Below, in pieces: positions 1 through 5,261 of a stretch of 6,318 nucleotides of DNA. Under the pieces are notes generated by a model. It made no database searches, had not been told where the DNA came from, and was given only the letters and a program-made list of their open reading frames with translations. The stretch lies in the NCBI GenBank assembly GCA_024304875.1, contig JAMWZF010000007.1, forward strand, positions 19,158 through 25,475, given 5' to 3'. The number at the start of each line of letters is the position of its first letter. Position 1 is the stretch's first letter. Position numbers and translations under genes: made by a program. The stretch is from Paracoccaceae bacterium (GTDB lineage Bacteria; Pseudomonadota; Alphaproteobacteria; Rhodobacterales; Rhodobacteraceae).

Positions 1-1
1 G

Positions 2-595
2 GCGGTGCCGAGCCTCTTCGGCGGCCCGACCGGCCTCTTCGCGCCGATGCCGGACCGGCCGGGACGAACCGCGCCGGCGCGCAGCGCACCGATCCACCTC
101 GGCACCGGGCACACGCCCATCGACCGGCTGCTCGCCCTGATCGCCCTCGCCGAGGCCGGGCCCGCAGGCTACGACGCGGTGCAATACGGGGCGCGGATCC
201 GGCCGGGCAAGCCACCGACCCAGATGACCCTGGGCGAGATTTACGCCTGCATCGCCGCCACCCCCGGCCAGTCCCATGCCATCGGGCGCTACCAGTTCAT
301 CCCCCCGACCCTGCGCCGCGTCGCGCGCGAACGCGGGTTCGGGCCCGAGACCCGGTTCACGCCAGGCGTGCAGGACGCCCTGGCGCTGGTCCTGCTGGAG
401 GATGCGGGGCTCTCCGCCTTCGACGCGGGTGAACTCGATCGGGTCACCTTCATGCGCAACCTCGCCCGCATCTGGGCCGGCCTGCCGCTGCCGAACGGGC
501 GGAGCTACTACCACGGCCACGCCGGCAACGCGGCGACGATGACCTGGGCGCGGTTCGAGTCGGGGATGGCGACGATCTGGCCGGTGCGGGGGTGA
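2..595 (+). CDS. Lysozyme-like muramidase (lambda lysozyme/GH104-like), 5' end outside the window
   Basis: The reading frame is open from the window edge to a TGA at 593-595. A GTG at position 5 could start it, but no ribosome binding site is visible and the true start is probably upstream. The visible part resembles phage-lambda-type endolysins, which cleave the peptidoglycan glycan strand. A hydrophobic helix ends in LIALAEAG, whose Glu (about residue 50 from the GTG) sits where the catalytic Glu of that family lies. A conserved GYDAV follows, then AIGRYQFI (compare GAGRYQLL in lambda lysozyme), a QDALALVLLEDAG helix, and an RNLARIWAGLP motif followed by a Tyr/His/Gly-rich loop. The first 40 residues are Pro/Gly/Arg-rich and look like a linker or the end of an export signal region. 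The gene converges on the ribosomal operon, with no phage genes around it, so a cell-wall role in the host is as likely as a prophage remnant. The family call rests on motifs only. Confidence 0.72.
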   Translation, partial: AVPSLFGGPTGLFAPMPDRPGRTAPARSAPIHLGTGHTPIDRLLALIALAEAGPAGYDAVQYGARIRPGKPPTQMTLGEIYACIAATPGQSHAIGRYQFIPPTLRRVARERGFGPETRFTPGVQDALALVLLEDAGLSAFDAGELDRVTFMRNLARIWAGLPLPNGRSYYHGHAGNAATMTWARFESGMATIWPVRG

Positions 596-622
596 GGGGG
601 AACGCTGCCCAAGGCGCATGGT

Positions 623-640
623 CGCGGTTTCGAAACCGCG
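623..640. repeat. 18-bp perfect palindrome
   Basis: CGCGGTTTCGAAACCGCG reads the same on both strands. It lies 27 bases after the lysozyme-like stop codon. There is no T-run on either side, so it is not a normal intrinsic terminator. It could be a protein-binding site or part of a repetitive extragenic element. Together with the neighbouring inverted repeats it makes this intergenic gap unusually palindrome-dense. Confidence 0.55.
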
Positions 641-647
641 TCGCCGG

Positions 648-704
648 GTGGGTCGAGACTCACCTCACGAGCGACCCGGCTGGGTGAGGTGGGTCGTGAC
701 CCAC
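648..704. repeat. Tandem REP-like inverted repeats
   Basis: Two related hairpin units stand in tandem. The first, 648-663, is GTGGGTC-GA-GACTCAC (one G-T wobble). The second, 689-704, is GTGGGTC-GT-GACCCAC (perfect). The inner arms can also pair with each other: 657-668 with 684-695 forms 12 pairs, one of them a G-T wobble, so the whole block can fold as one larger cruciform. Palindromes built on GTGGGTC/GACCCAC resemble REP-type extragenic repeats of bacterial genomes. That the unit is repeated elsewhere in this genome is inference. Confidence 0.5.
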
Positions 705-714
705 GCTGCCCTCC

Positions 715-748
715 AAAAAGAAAACCCCCGCCGGGTGGGGCGGGGGTT
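715..748 (-). terminator. Intrinsic terminator after rplP
   Basis: On the minus strand a 10-bp GC-rich stem (739-748 pairing with 723-732, six-base loop 733-738) is followed at once by TTTTCTTTTTGG-type sequence (724-713). This is a textbook Rho-independent terminator for transcription coming from rplP, about 90 bases past its stop codon. On the plus strand the stem is followed only by TTCTCG, so it is a poor terminator for the lysozyme-like gene. Its place here means the S10 transcript ends after rplP and does not run on into rpmC. Confidence 0.85.
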
Positions 749-776
749 CTCGAATTTCACCGGTGTGCGCTCTCAT

Positions 777-797
777 CGTTTCCGCTTCGCGCAAACG
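777..797. repeat. Imperfect 9-bp inverted repeat
   Basis: CGTTTCCGC (777-785) and GCGCAAACG (789-797) pair with one mismatch around a TTC loop. It is built from the same CGTTT...AAACG ends as the perfect repeat at 811-834 and may be a decayed copy of the same element. No T-run follows on either strand. Confidence 0.4.
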
Positions 798-810
798 ACT
801 GCCGCGCACT

Positions 811-834
811 CGGCGTTTCGCAAGCGAAACGCCG
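811..834. repeat. Perfect 11-bp inverted repeat next to the rplP stop codon
   Basis: CGGCGTTTCGC (811-821) and GCGAAACGCCG (824-834) are exact reverse complements separated by AA. The hairpin begins three bases beyond the rplP stop codon on the minus strand. It lacks a T-run, and the real terminator lies about 75 bases further on, so it is better read as a REP-like 3'-UTR element. A role in shielding the 3' end of the mRNA from exonucleases is a known effect of such elements but only inferred here. Confidence 0.6.
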
Positions 835-837
835 GGC

Positions 838-1251
838 TCACCAGTCTTCGCGGACCACGGTGCGGGTCTTGATCGGCAGCTTCATCGCGGCCAGGCGCAG
901 GGCCTCGCGGGCGGTGTCTTCGTTCACGCCGTCGATCTCGAACATGATCCGGCCCGGCTTGACCTTGCAGGCCCAGAAGTCGACCGACCCCTTACCTTTA
1001 CCCATCCGAACCTCGATCGGCTTGGAGGTGACCGGCAGGTCCGGGAAGATCCGGATCCAGACCCGGCCCTGACGCTTCATGTGACGCGTCATGGCCCGGC
1101 GGGCGGCTTCGATCTGGCGGGCGGTGACCCGCTCGGGCTCAAGAGCCTTGAGGCCGAAGGTGCCGAAGTTCAGGTCCGAGCCGCCTTTGGCCAGACCCTT
1201 GATCCGGCCCTTGTGGGCCTTGCGGAACTTTGTACGCTTTGGTTGCAGCAT
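838..1251 (-). CDS. rplP: 50S ribosomal protein L16
   Basis: L16 (137 residues, full length) binds 23S rRNA near the A-site and helps organise the peptidyl-transferase region of the large subunit. The start MLQPKRTKFRKAHKGR, the RQIEAARRAMTR helix (about 45-56) and the PVTSKPIEVRMGKGKG signature (about 73-88) are family hallmarks. Arg82 in VRMGKGKG matches the Arg (E. coli Arg81) that is hydroxylated by an oxygenase in some bacteria. A GGAG box directly follows the rpsC stop codon and lies 8 bases before the ATG, so the two genes are closely coupled. It is the last gene of the transcript here: a terminator follows, and rpmC and rpsQ, normally next, are absent from the window. Confidence 0.98.
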   Translation of the reverse strand: MLQPKRTKFRKAHKGRIKGLAKGGSDLNFGTFGLKALEPERVTARQIEAARRAMTRHMKRQGRVWIRIFPDLPVTSKPIEVRMGKGKGSVDFWACKVKPGRIMFEIDGVNEDTAREALRLAAMKLPIKTRTVVREDW

Positions 1252-1263
1252 CTGATCTACTCC

Positions 1264-1974
1264 TTAGCGGCGGCCGCCGCCGGCGCCACGGGGGGCCGGG
1301 CCGTCCTGCAGCTCCTGGGCTTTGCGATCACGGGCACTGGGATCGTGGTCCATGATCTCGCCTTTGAAGATCCACACCTTGATGCCGATGATCCCGTAGG
1401 GAGTCATCGCCTCGGTGTGGGCGTAGTCGATATCGGCCCGCAGGGTATGCAGGGGCACGCGGCCCTCGCGGTACCATTCGGTCCGGGCGATCTCGGCGCC
1501 GCCGAGACGGCCGGCGAGGTTCACCCGGATGCCCAGGGCACCCATGCGCATGGCGTTCTGCACCGCACGCTTCATGGCGCGGCGGAAGGACACCCGGCGC
1601 TCCAGCTGCTGGGCGATGCTCTCGCCGACCAGCGCGCTGTCCAGCTCGGGCTTGCGGACCTCGACGATGTTGAGGTGCAGCTCGCTGTCCGTCATCTTGG
1701 CCAGCTTCTTGCGGAGCGTCTCGATGTCCGCGCCCTTCTTGCCGATGATGACGCCGGGACGGGCGGTGTGGATCGTGACCCGGCACTTCTTGTGCGGGCG
1801 CTCGATGATCACACGGCTGACGCCGGCCTGCTTGCATTCCTTCTTGATGAAGTCGCGGATCCTCAGATCCTCGAGCAGCAGATCGCCGTAGTCCTTGGTG
1901 TCGGCATACCAGCGGCTGTCCCAGGTGCGGTTCACCTGCAGGCGCATTCCGACGGGATTGACCTTGTTACCCAT
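1264..1974 (-). CDS. rpsC: 30S ribosomal protein S3
   Basis: S3 (236 residues) sits in the head of the small subunit at the mRNA entry channel. The N-terminal GNKVNPVGMRL leads into a type-2 KH RNA-binding domain whose GxxG loop is GKKG at 78-81. The C-terminal half carries RRAMKRAVQNAMRMG; Arg131, Arg132 and Lys135 are the residues linked to mRNA unwinding by the E. coli ribosome, and all three are kept. The signature GRLGGAEIARTEWYREG and KVWIFKGEI follow. The tail after about residue 212 is acidic, then Gly/Arg-rich, longer than nothing in E. coli alignments would require but common in alphaproteobacteria as I recall. The ATG overlaps the rplV TAA by one base (TAATG) and has a GAGGAG box 8 bases upstream, which fixes the start and implies coupled translation. 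Confidence 0.98.
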   Translation of the reverse strand: MGNKVNPVGMRLQVNRTWDSRWYADTKDYGDLLLEDLRIRDFIKKECKQAGVSRVIIERPHKKCRVTIHTARPGVIIGKKGADIETLRKKLAKMTDSELHLNIVEVRKPELDSALVGESIAQQLERRVSFRRAMKRAVQNAMRMGALGIRVNLAGRLGGAEIARTEWYREGRVPLHTLRADIDYAHTEAMTPYGIIGIKVWIFKGEIMDHDPSARDRKAQELQDGPAPRGAGGGRR

Positions 1975-2354
1975 TAGGCTTGCTCCTCGACTTGACGCAC
2001 CTTGATGGTGAGTTCCGAAAACGGCTTCACGATCCGGCCGAACCGGCCACGGGCCCGCGGGCGACCGCGCTTCATGGTCAGGTTCTTGCCGACATAGGCC
2101 TCGGCCACGACAAGCTCGTCGACATCGAGGTTATGGTTGTTCTCGGCATTGGCGATGGCGGACTGAAGGCACTTCTTGACGTCCTCGGCGATGCGCTTCT
2201 TGGAGAAGGTCAGATCGCTGAGGGCCTTGTCCACCTTCTTGCCCCGGATCAGGGCGGCGACGAGGTTGAGTTTCTGCGGGCTGGTCCGAAGCATGCGGGT
2301 CTTGGCCATCGCTTCGTTGTCGGCCACGCGGCGGGGGTTCTTTTCCTTGCCCAT
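1974..2354 (-). CDS. rplV: 50S ribosomal protein L22
   Basis: L22 (126 residues) binds 23S rRNA and sends a long beta-hairpin into the peptide exit tunnel. The core begins at MAKTRMLRTSPQKLNLVAALIRGKKV; the tunnel hairpin is the basic stretch KRGRPRARGRFGRI (about 95-108). The chosen ATG adds a 15-residue leader (MGKEKNPRRVADNEA) before MAKTRM. I keep the longer start because a GGAAG box lies 6 bases before it, across the rpsS stop codon, and only 3 bases separate the two genes. An internal start at the second Met would leave a 48-base gap and cannot be fully excluded. Confidence 0.97.
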   Translation of the reverse strand: MGKEKNPRRVADNEAMAKTRMLRTSPQKLNLVAALIRGKKVDKALSDLTFSKKRIAEDVKKCLQSAIANAENNHNLDVDELVVAEAYVGKNLTMKRGRPRARGRFGRIVKPFSELTIKVRQVEEQA

Positions 2355-2357
2355 GAC

Positions 2358-2636
2358 TTACTTCCGCTTCGCTTTCTTGTCGGCGGCGTGACCGTAGTAG
2401 GTCCGCGTCGGCGAGTATTCACCGAACTTCTGGCCGATCATGTCCTCGGAGACGTTCACCGGGATATGCTTCTGGCCATTGTAGACACCGAAGGTGAGGC
2501 CCACGAACTGGGGCAGGATGGTGGAACGGCGGGACCAGATCTTGATCACGTCGTTGCGGCCGCTGTCGCGCGCCGCTTCGGCCTTTTTCAGGACGTAAGC
2601 GTCGACGAAGGGGCCTTTCCAGACGGAACGGGACAT
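2358..2636 (-). CDS. rpsS: 30S ribosomal protein S19
   Basis: S19 (92 residues, full length) is in the head of the small subunit, where it contacts S13 and 16S rRNA. The start MSRSVWKGPFVD and the signature running from STILPQFVGLTFGVYNG to KFGEYSPTRTYYGH are unmistakable. The tail DKKAKRK is basic. It starts 2 bases after the rplB stop codon, with an AAGGG-type ribosome binding site inside the end of rplB, and ends 3 bases before rplV. The tight packing shows a single polycistronic message from rplB onward. Confidence 0.98.
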   Translation of the reverse strand: MSRSVWKGPFVDAYVLKKAEAARDSGRNDVIKIWSRRSTILPQFVGLTFGVYNGQKHIPVNVSEDMIGQKFGEYSPTRTYYGHAADKKAKRK

Positions 2637-2638
2637 TC

Positions 2639-3481
2639 TTAGCGCCCTTTCTTCTTGGCGTGACGCGAGCGGAGGATGAGCTTCTGCGACGCCTTGTTCT
2701 TGTCACGGGTGCGGGCACCCTTGGTCGGCTTGCCCCAGGGCGTGACCGGGTGGCGGCCACCCGAGGTCCGGCCCTCGCCACCGCCGTGCGGGTGGTCGAT
2801 GGGGTTCATGACGACACCGCGGACGGCCGGGCGCCAGCCCTTGTGCCGGTTGCGGCCCGCCTTGCCGATGTTCTGGTTGCTGTTGTCCGGGTTGGACACG
2901 GCGCCGACGGTGGCCATGCATTCCTGGCGGACCATGCGCAGCTCGCCCGAGGACAGGCGGATCTGGGCGTAGCCGCCGTCACGGCCGACGAACTGGGCGT
3001 AGGTGCCCGCGGCGCGCGCGATCTGGCCGCCCTTGCCGGGCTTCAGCTCGATGTTGTGGACGATCGTGCCGATCGGCATGCCCATGAAGGGCATCGCGTT
3101 GCCGGGCTTGATGTCGACCTTGGAGCCGGCGACGACCTTGTCACCCACGGCGAGCCGCTGGGGGGCGAGGATGTAGGCCTGCTCACCGTCGGTGTACTGG
3201 ACCAGCGCGATGAAGGCGGTGCGGTTGGGGTCGTATTCGATGCGGACGACGACGGCTTCGACGTCGAACTTGGTCCGCTTGAAATCGACGATGCGGTAGA
3301 GACGCTTCGCGCCCCCGCCACGACGACGCAGGGTGATCCGTCCGGTGTTGTTCCGGCCTGCCTTCTTGTTCAGACCCTCGGTGAGGGCCTTCACGGGGCG
3401 GCCTTTCCAAAGCTCCGAACGGTCGATCAGCACCAGCCCACGCTGGCCCGGCGTCGTCGGCTTGTACGACTTGAGTGCCAT
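2639..3481 (-). CDS. rplB: 50S ribosomal protein L2
   Basis: L2 (280 residues) is a core 23S rRNA-binding protein needed for subunit joining and close to the peptidyl-transferase centre. MALKSYKPTTPGQRG begins the protein. An OB-fold-like RNA-binding half follows (GRITLRRRGGGAKRLYRIVDFKR at about 47-69), then an SH3-like half with the near-universal NPIDHPHGGGEG. The His after Asp229 corresponds to E. coli His229 (numbered without the initiator Met), long implicated in peptide-bond synthesis. The tail is strongly basic. The frame stays open upstream to 3583, but the MALK start is right by homology and has GGAAG (3490-3494) 8 bases before it. Unlike the usual arrangement, rplW is not directly upstream: about 2 kb of opposite-strand genes intervene, so rplB is here the first gene of its own transcript, with a structured leader. 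Confidence 0.98.
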   Translation of the reverse strand: MALKSYKPTTPGQRGLVLIDRSELWKGRPVKALTEGLNKKAGRNNTGRITLRRRGGGAKRLYRIVDFKRTKFDVEAVVVRIEYDPNRTAFIALVQYTDGEQAYILAPQRLAVGDKVVAGSKVDIKPGNAMPFMGMPIGTIVHNIELKPGKGGQIARAAGTYAQFVGRDGGYAQIRLSSGELRMVRQECMATVGAVSNPDNSNQNIGKAGRNRHKGWRPAVRGVVMNPIDHPHGGGEGRTSGGRHPVTPWGKPTKGARTRDKNKASQKLILRSRHAKKKGR

Positions 3482-3618
3482 GTTAGCTTCTTCCGTTTGC
3501 TCTGCGGCGGTCCGGAGCGTTCCCCGTCCGCCTATGTGGTGAAGGGCCCCGAAGGTCCCCGGTTCGTGTGGTCTTGCGACCAAAAACAGAGCCCCGGACG
3601 AATCCGGGGCTTTGCGGA
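3482..3618 (-). promoter_or_regulatory. Predicted structured 5' leader of rplB with tetraloop hairpins
   Basis: If the promoter at 3625-3653 is real, the rplB message starts near 3618 and has a leader of about 137 nt. Three short stems can be read on the minus strand. The first, 3611-3590, has 9 pairs and a UUCG loop and is followed by CTGTTTTT. The second, 3582-3569, is TGGTC-GCAA-GACCA with a GNRA tetraloop. The third, 3559-3544, is GGGACC-TTCG-GGGCCC with one A-G mismatch and a C(UUCG)G loop. The CCGGGG at 3562-3557 could also pair with the CCCCGG of the first arm of stem one, which would undo it. Autogenous control through leaders is well known for S10-type operons, but this fold matches no leader that I recognise. 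Confidence 0.5.
3582..3611 (-). terminator. Terminator-like hairpin in the rplB leader (possible attenuator)
   Basis: On the minus strand AGCCCCGGA (3611-3603) pairs perfectly with TCCGGGGCT (3598-3590) around TTCG. Three bases later comes TTTTT (3586-3582). This is a plausible intrinsic terminator that lies between the predicted promoter and rplB. No minus-strand gene ends just upstream, and rplW already has its own terminator at 5496-5526, so simple read-through protection from rplW is not needed. Either it is an attenuator for rplB, or it is a 5'-end stabilising hairpin that terminates poorly. On the plus strand only TTTG... follows, so it would not work in that direction. Confidence 0.55.
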
Positions 3619-3624
3619 TGGGGG

Positions 3625-3653
3625 CTTCTAGGAAAGTGCGCCCGTCTGGTCAA
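3625..3653 (-). promoter_or_regulatory. Predicted sigma-70-type promoter for rplB-rplP
   Basis: On the minus strand TTGACC (3653-3648) and TAGAAG (3630-3625) are separated by exactly 17 bases. The match to consensus is 5 of 6 and 4 of 6. Transcription would start around 3618, about 137 bases before the rplB ATG. A promoter is required here because the upstream rplW transcript meets a strong terminator and about 2 kb of opposite-strand genes. It is divergent from the ArsR gene, whose own candidate promoter starts about 55 bases away. Confidence 0.6.
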
Positions 3654-3708
3654 GGGCCATCGGTCTCGGTGGATCTCGCTGGTCGCGCCACGGGGCAATA
3701 CTTTACCA

Positions 3709-3738
3709 TTGACAGAACTATCGACTCACCCCATTACT
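3709..3738 (+). promoter_or_regulatory. Candidate promoter of the ArsR-AHSA1 operon, possibly giving a leaderless mRNA
   Basis: A perfect -35 hexamer TTGACA lies at 3709-3714. With an 18-base spacer the -10 would be ATTACT (3733-3738), a weak match. Transcription would then begin at or within a few bases of the ATG at 3746. No Shine-Dalgarno sequence precedes that ATG, which fits a leaderless message. A nine-base direct repeat, ACTTYACCA, at 3700-3708 and 3736-3744 flanks the -35 and overlaps the start site, and is a candidate operator for self-repression by the ArsR protein. The -10 and operator assignments are speculative. Confidence 0.4.
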
Positions 3739-3745
3739 TCACCAC

Positions 3746-4096
3746 ATGGAGAACCAAAGCACCCACCTCGACCCCCTCTTCCACGCCCTCGCGGATCCCA
3801 CCCGCCGGGCCGTGGTGGCCCGGCTGGGCCAGGGCCCGGCCTCGGTCAGCGACCTTGCCGCGCCCTTCCCGATGGGCCTGCCCGCCTTTCTCAAGCACAT
3901 CACCGTGCTCGAGGAGGCCGGCCTCATCGGCACCGAGAAGGTCGGCCGGGTCCGCACCTGCACCCTGCAGGAGGACCGGCTGGCCGCCGCAGAAGACTGG
4001 TTCCGCGAGCAGCGGGAGCAATGGAAAAGCCGCTACGACCAACTCGACGAGCTTCTCGCCGAACTCACCAAGGACACCGAAAATGACAAAGACTGA
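3746..4096 (+). CDS. ArsR-family winged-helix transcriptional regulator of the ArsR-SRPBCC type
   Basis: This 116-residue protein is a DNA-binding repressor-like winged helix. LFHALADPTRRAVVARL (about 10-26) is the classic ArsR first helix pair. SVSDLAAPFPMGLPAFLKHITVLEEAGLIGTEK (about 33-65) is the helix-turn-helix with its recognition helix, and GRVRTCTLQ forms the wing. The C-terminal part is a charged helix with EDWFREQREQW, probably the dimer interface. The metal-binding ELCVCDL-type motif of true arsenic or metal sensors is missing and the only Cys is in the wing, so metal sensing is unlikely. The last 14 bases overlap the next gene, an AHSA1 protein, a pairing seen widely in bacteria; the effector is usually unknown. 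It lies divergent to rplB and starts without a visible ribosome binding site. Confidence 0.9.
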   Translation: MENQSTHLDPLFHALADPTRRAVVARLGQGPASVSDLAAPFPMGLPAFLKHITVLEEAGLIGTEKVGRVRTCTLQEDRLAAAEDWFREQREQWKSRYDQLDELLAELTKDTENDKD

Positions 4097-4589
4097 CCTG
4101 CGCTACACCTTCGCCGCCGACATGCAGACCAACCAGATCCGCATGGTGCGCGAGTTCGCGGCCCCCCGCTCCACCGTCTGGGCCTGCTACAGCCGGCCCG
4201 AGCTGCTGGACCGCTGGTTCGCGCCCGAGCCGCTGACGGCCAAGACGGCCCACATGGACTTCCGGGAAGGCGGCCACTGGCACTTCTCCATGACCATGCC
4301 CGAGGGCGACACATACTGGAGCCGGTTCGACTACCAGACCATCACGCCCGAGAGCCGGATCATCACGCTGGACGGGTTCAGCGATCCGGAGGGCGGGGTG
4401 AACCCCGACATGCCCCGCTCCACCGTCGACATGCAGTTCGAGGACGGGGAGGTCACGACCGTGACGACCGTCACCCAATACGCCAGTGCCGAGGACCTGC
4501 AGGCGGTCATCGACATGGGGATGGAGGCCGGGATCGGCAGCACTCTCGACCGCCTCGATGCCCTTCTGGCCGACCTTACCTCCAAGTGA
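4083..4589 (+). CDS. AHSA1/SRPBCC-fold protein, first copy
   Basis: This 168-residue protein belongs to the START-like SRPBCC superfamily (AHSA1 branch, named after the C-terminal domain of the Hsp90 co-chaperone Aha1). Bacterial members are soluble and have a deep hydrophobic pocket; the ligand here is unknown. IRMVREFAAPRSTVWACYSRPELLDRWFAPEPL (about 20-52) is the hallmark beta strand, helix and W-F motif. FREGGHWHFSM, then ESRIITLDGFSD and TTVTTVTQYAS follow as the central sheet, and a long C-terminal helix ends in LDRLDALLADL. The ATG at 4083 overlaps the ArsR stop codon by 14 bases and has AAGGA 8 bases upstream (4070-4074). The frame is open further upstream, but only as a shadow of the ArsR gene. 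Co-translation suggests the two proteins serve the same response, with the AHSA1 protein perhaps binding the signal molecule. Confidence 0.88.
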   Translation: MTKTDLRYTFAADMQTNQIRMVREFAAPRSTVWACYSRPELLDRWFAPEPLTAKTAHMDFREGGHWHFSMTMPEGDTYWSRFDYQTITPESRIITLDGFSDPEGGVNPDMPRSTVDMQFEDGEVTTVTTVTQYASAEDLQAVIDMGMEAGIGSTLDRLDALLADLTSK

Positions 4590-4596
4590 ACTCTCG

Positions 4597-4602
4597 AAAG
4601 GA
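4597..4602 (+). promoter_or_regulatory. Ribosome binding site deciding the start of the second AHSA1 gene
   Basis: AAAGGA lies 7 bases before the ATG at 4610. An in-frame GTG at 4586 overlaps the previous stop codon but has no such site and would add eight residues (MNSRKDPD) unlike the family. The ATG is therefore preferred. Confidence 0.75.
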
Positions 4603-4609
4603 CCCTGAC

Positions 4610-5026
4610 ATGCCCGCCGAACAGATCACCATCGACGCCCTCGTCCACGCCCCGCGCGGCACCGCCTGGGCCGCCTTCACGGACCCCGATCACATCACCC
4701 AGTGGAACTTCGCCGACGACAGCTGGCATTGCCCCTCGGCCACGAACGACCTTCAGGTCGGCGGCAAGCTGAAAAGCCGGATGGAGGCCAAGGACGGCTC
4801 CTTCGGGTTCGATTTCGAAGGAACCTACGAACAGGTGACGCAGGAGCAGAGCCTGACCTATGTCCTCGACGACGGCCGCGCTGTCACGACGACCTTCGAG
4901 GACACGGACGAGGGCACCCTCGTCACCACCACCTTCGATGCGGAAACCGAGAACGACATCGAGATGCAGCGCGGCGGCTGGCAGGCGATACTGAACAACT
5001 ACAAGACCCACGCAGAGAGCCTCTGA
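4610..5026 (+). CDS. AHSA1/SRPBCC-fold protein, second copy
   Basis: This 138-residue protein has the compact form of the AHSA1 family. ITIDALVHAPRGTAWAAFTDPDHITQWNFAD opens the fold (strand, helix, then the conserved Trp). LQVGGKLKSRMEAKDGSFGFDFEGTYEQV forms the central strands, SLTYVLDDGRAVTTTFEDTDEGTLVTTTFDAE the next, and RGGWQAILNNYKTHAE the C-terminal helix over the pocket. It is only distantly similar to its upstream neighbour, so it looks like a separate family member rather than a fresh duplication. It starts 20 bases after that gene and is surely in the same operon. No transmembrane or export signal is visible, so it acts in the cytoplasm. Its substrate or ligand cannot be told from sequence. 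Confidence 0.88.
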   Translation: MPAEQITIDALVHAPRGTAWAAFTDPDHITQWNFADDSWHCPSATNDLQVGGKLKSRMEAKDGSFGFDFEGTYEQVTQEQSLTYVLDDGRAVTTTFEDTDEGTLVTTTFDAETENDIEMQRGGWQAILNNYKTHAESL

Positions 5027-5048
5027 GCCGAGGTCCCTGCCCGGCTCC

Positions 5049-5081
5049 GACCCGCCGTCTCCTTACCGGGGCCGGCGGGTC
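5049..5081 (+). terminator. GC-rich hairpin after the AHSA1 genes, weak terminator candidate
   Basis: GACCCGCCG (5049-5057) pairs perfectly with CGGCGGGTC (5073-5081) around a 15-base loop, 22 bases past the stop codon at 5024-5026. Only TCTCTGCC follows, so there is no real T-run. It may mark the 3' end of the ArsR-AHSA1 message or be processed, but intrinsic termination is uncertain. The rest of the 5027-5261 gap holds only short GC-rich inverted repeats, no clear promoter and no gene that I can support. Confidence 0.35.
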
Positions 5082-5261
5082 TCTGCCGACGGTCGCGCGA
5101 CCCGCGAAACTCCCAAGGCAGCCCCTGCGTGACTGTGCCCATCGGTCGATCCGGCACTGGGTCCGGATGGTCCGTGGGCGCGGCCAAGCGGACCGACCAC
5201 GCCCTGACAAAAGCGCCCGCCTCGCGGGATCGCTCCGGTCCGCACGACAAGGGAGACTATC

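Noticed and set aside
763..1977. 404-codon plus-strand open frame across rplP and rpsC
   Set aside because: It lies antisense to two certain ribosomal genes; long open antisense frames are expected in GC-rich DNA. The translation has no recognisable motif.
1980..2642. 220-codon plus-strand open frame across rplV and rpsS
   Set aside because: Antisense shadow of two tightly packed ribosomal genes.
3482..3583. Upstream extension of rplB by 34 residues
   Set aside because: The MALKSYKPT start matches L2 proteins and has a proper ribosome binding site; the extension would run through the leader hairpins.
2660..3631. 323-codon plus-strand open frame across rplB
   Set aside because: It is the antisense shadow of rplB, rich in Asp, Gly, Val and Ala as expected from reversed codons, with no ribosome binding site or family motif.
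3612..4082. N-terminal extension of the first AHSA1 gene by 157 codons
   Set aside because: This stretch is the shadow of the ArsR gene in another frame. The ATG at 4083 has AAGGA upstream and begins a normal-length AHSA1 protein.
4331..5011. 226-codon minus-strand open frame across the AHSA1 genes
   Set aside because: Opposite frame of two genes with clear family motifs; the translation is low in complexity and has no recognised domain.
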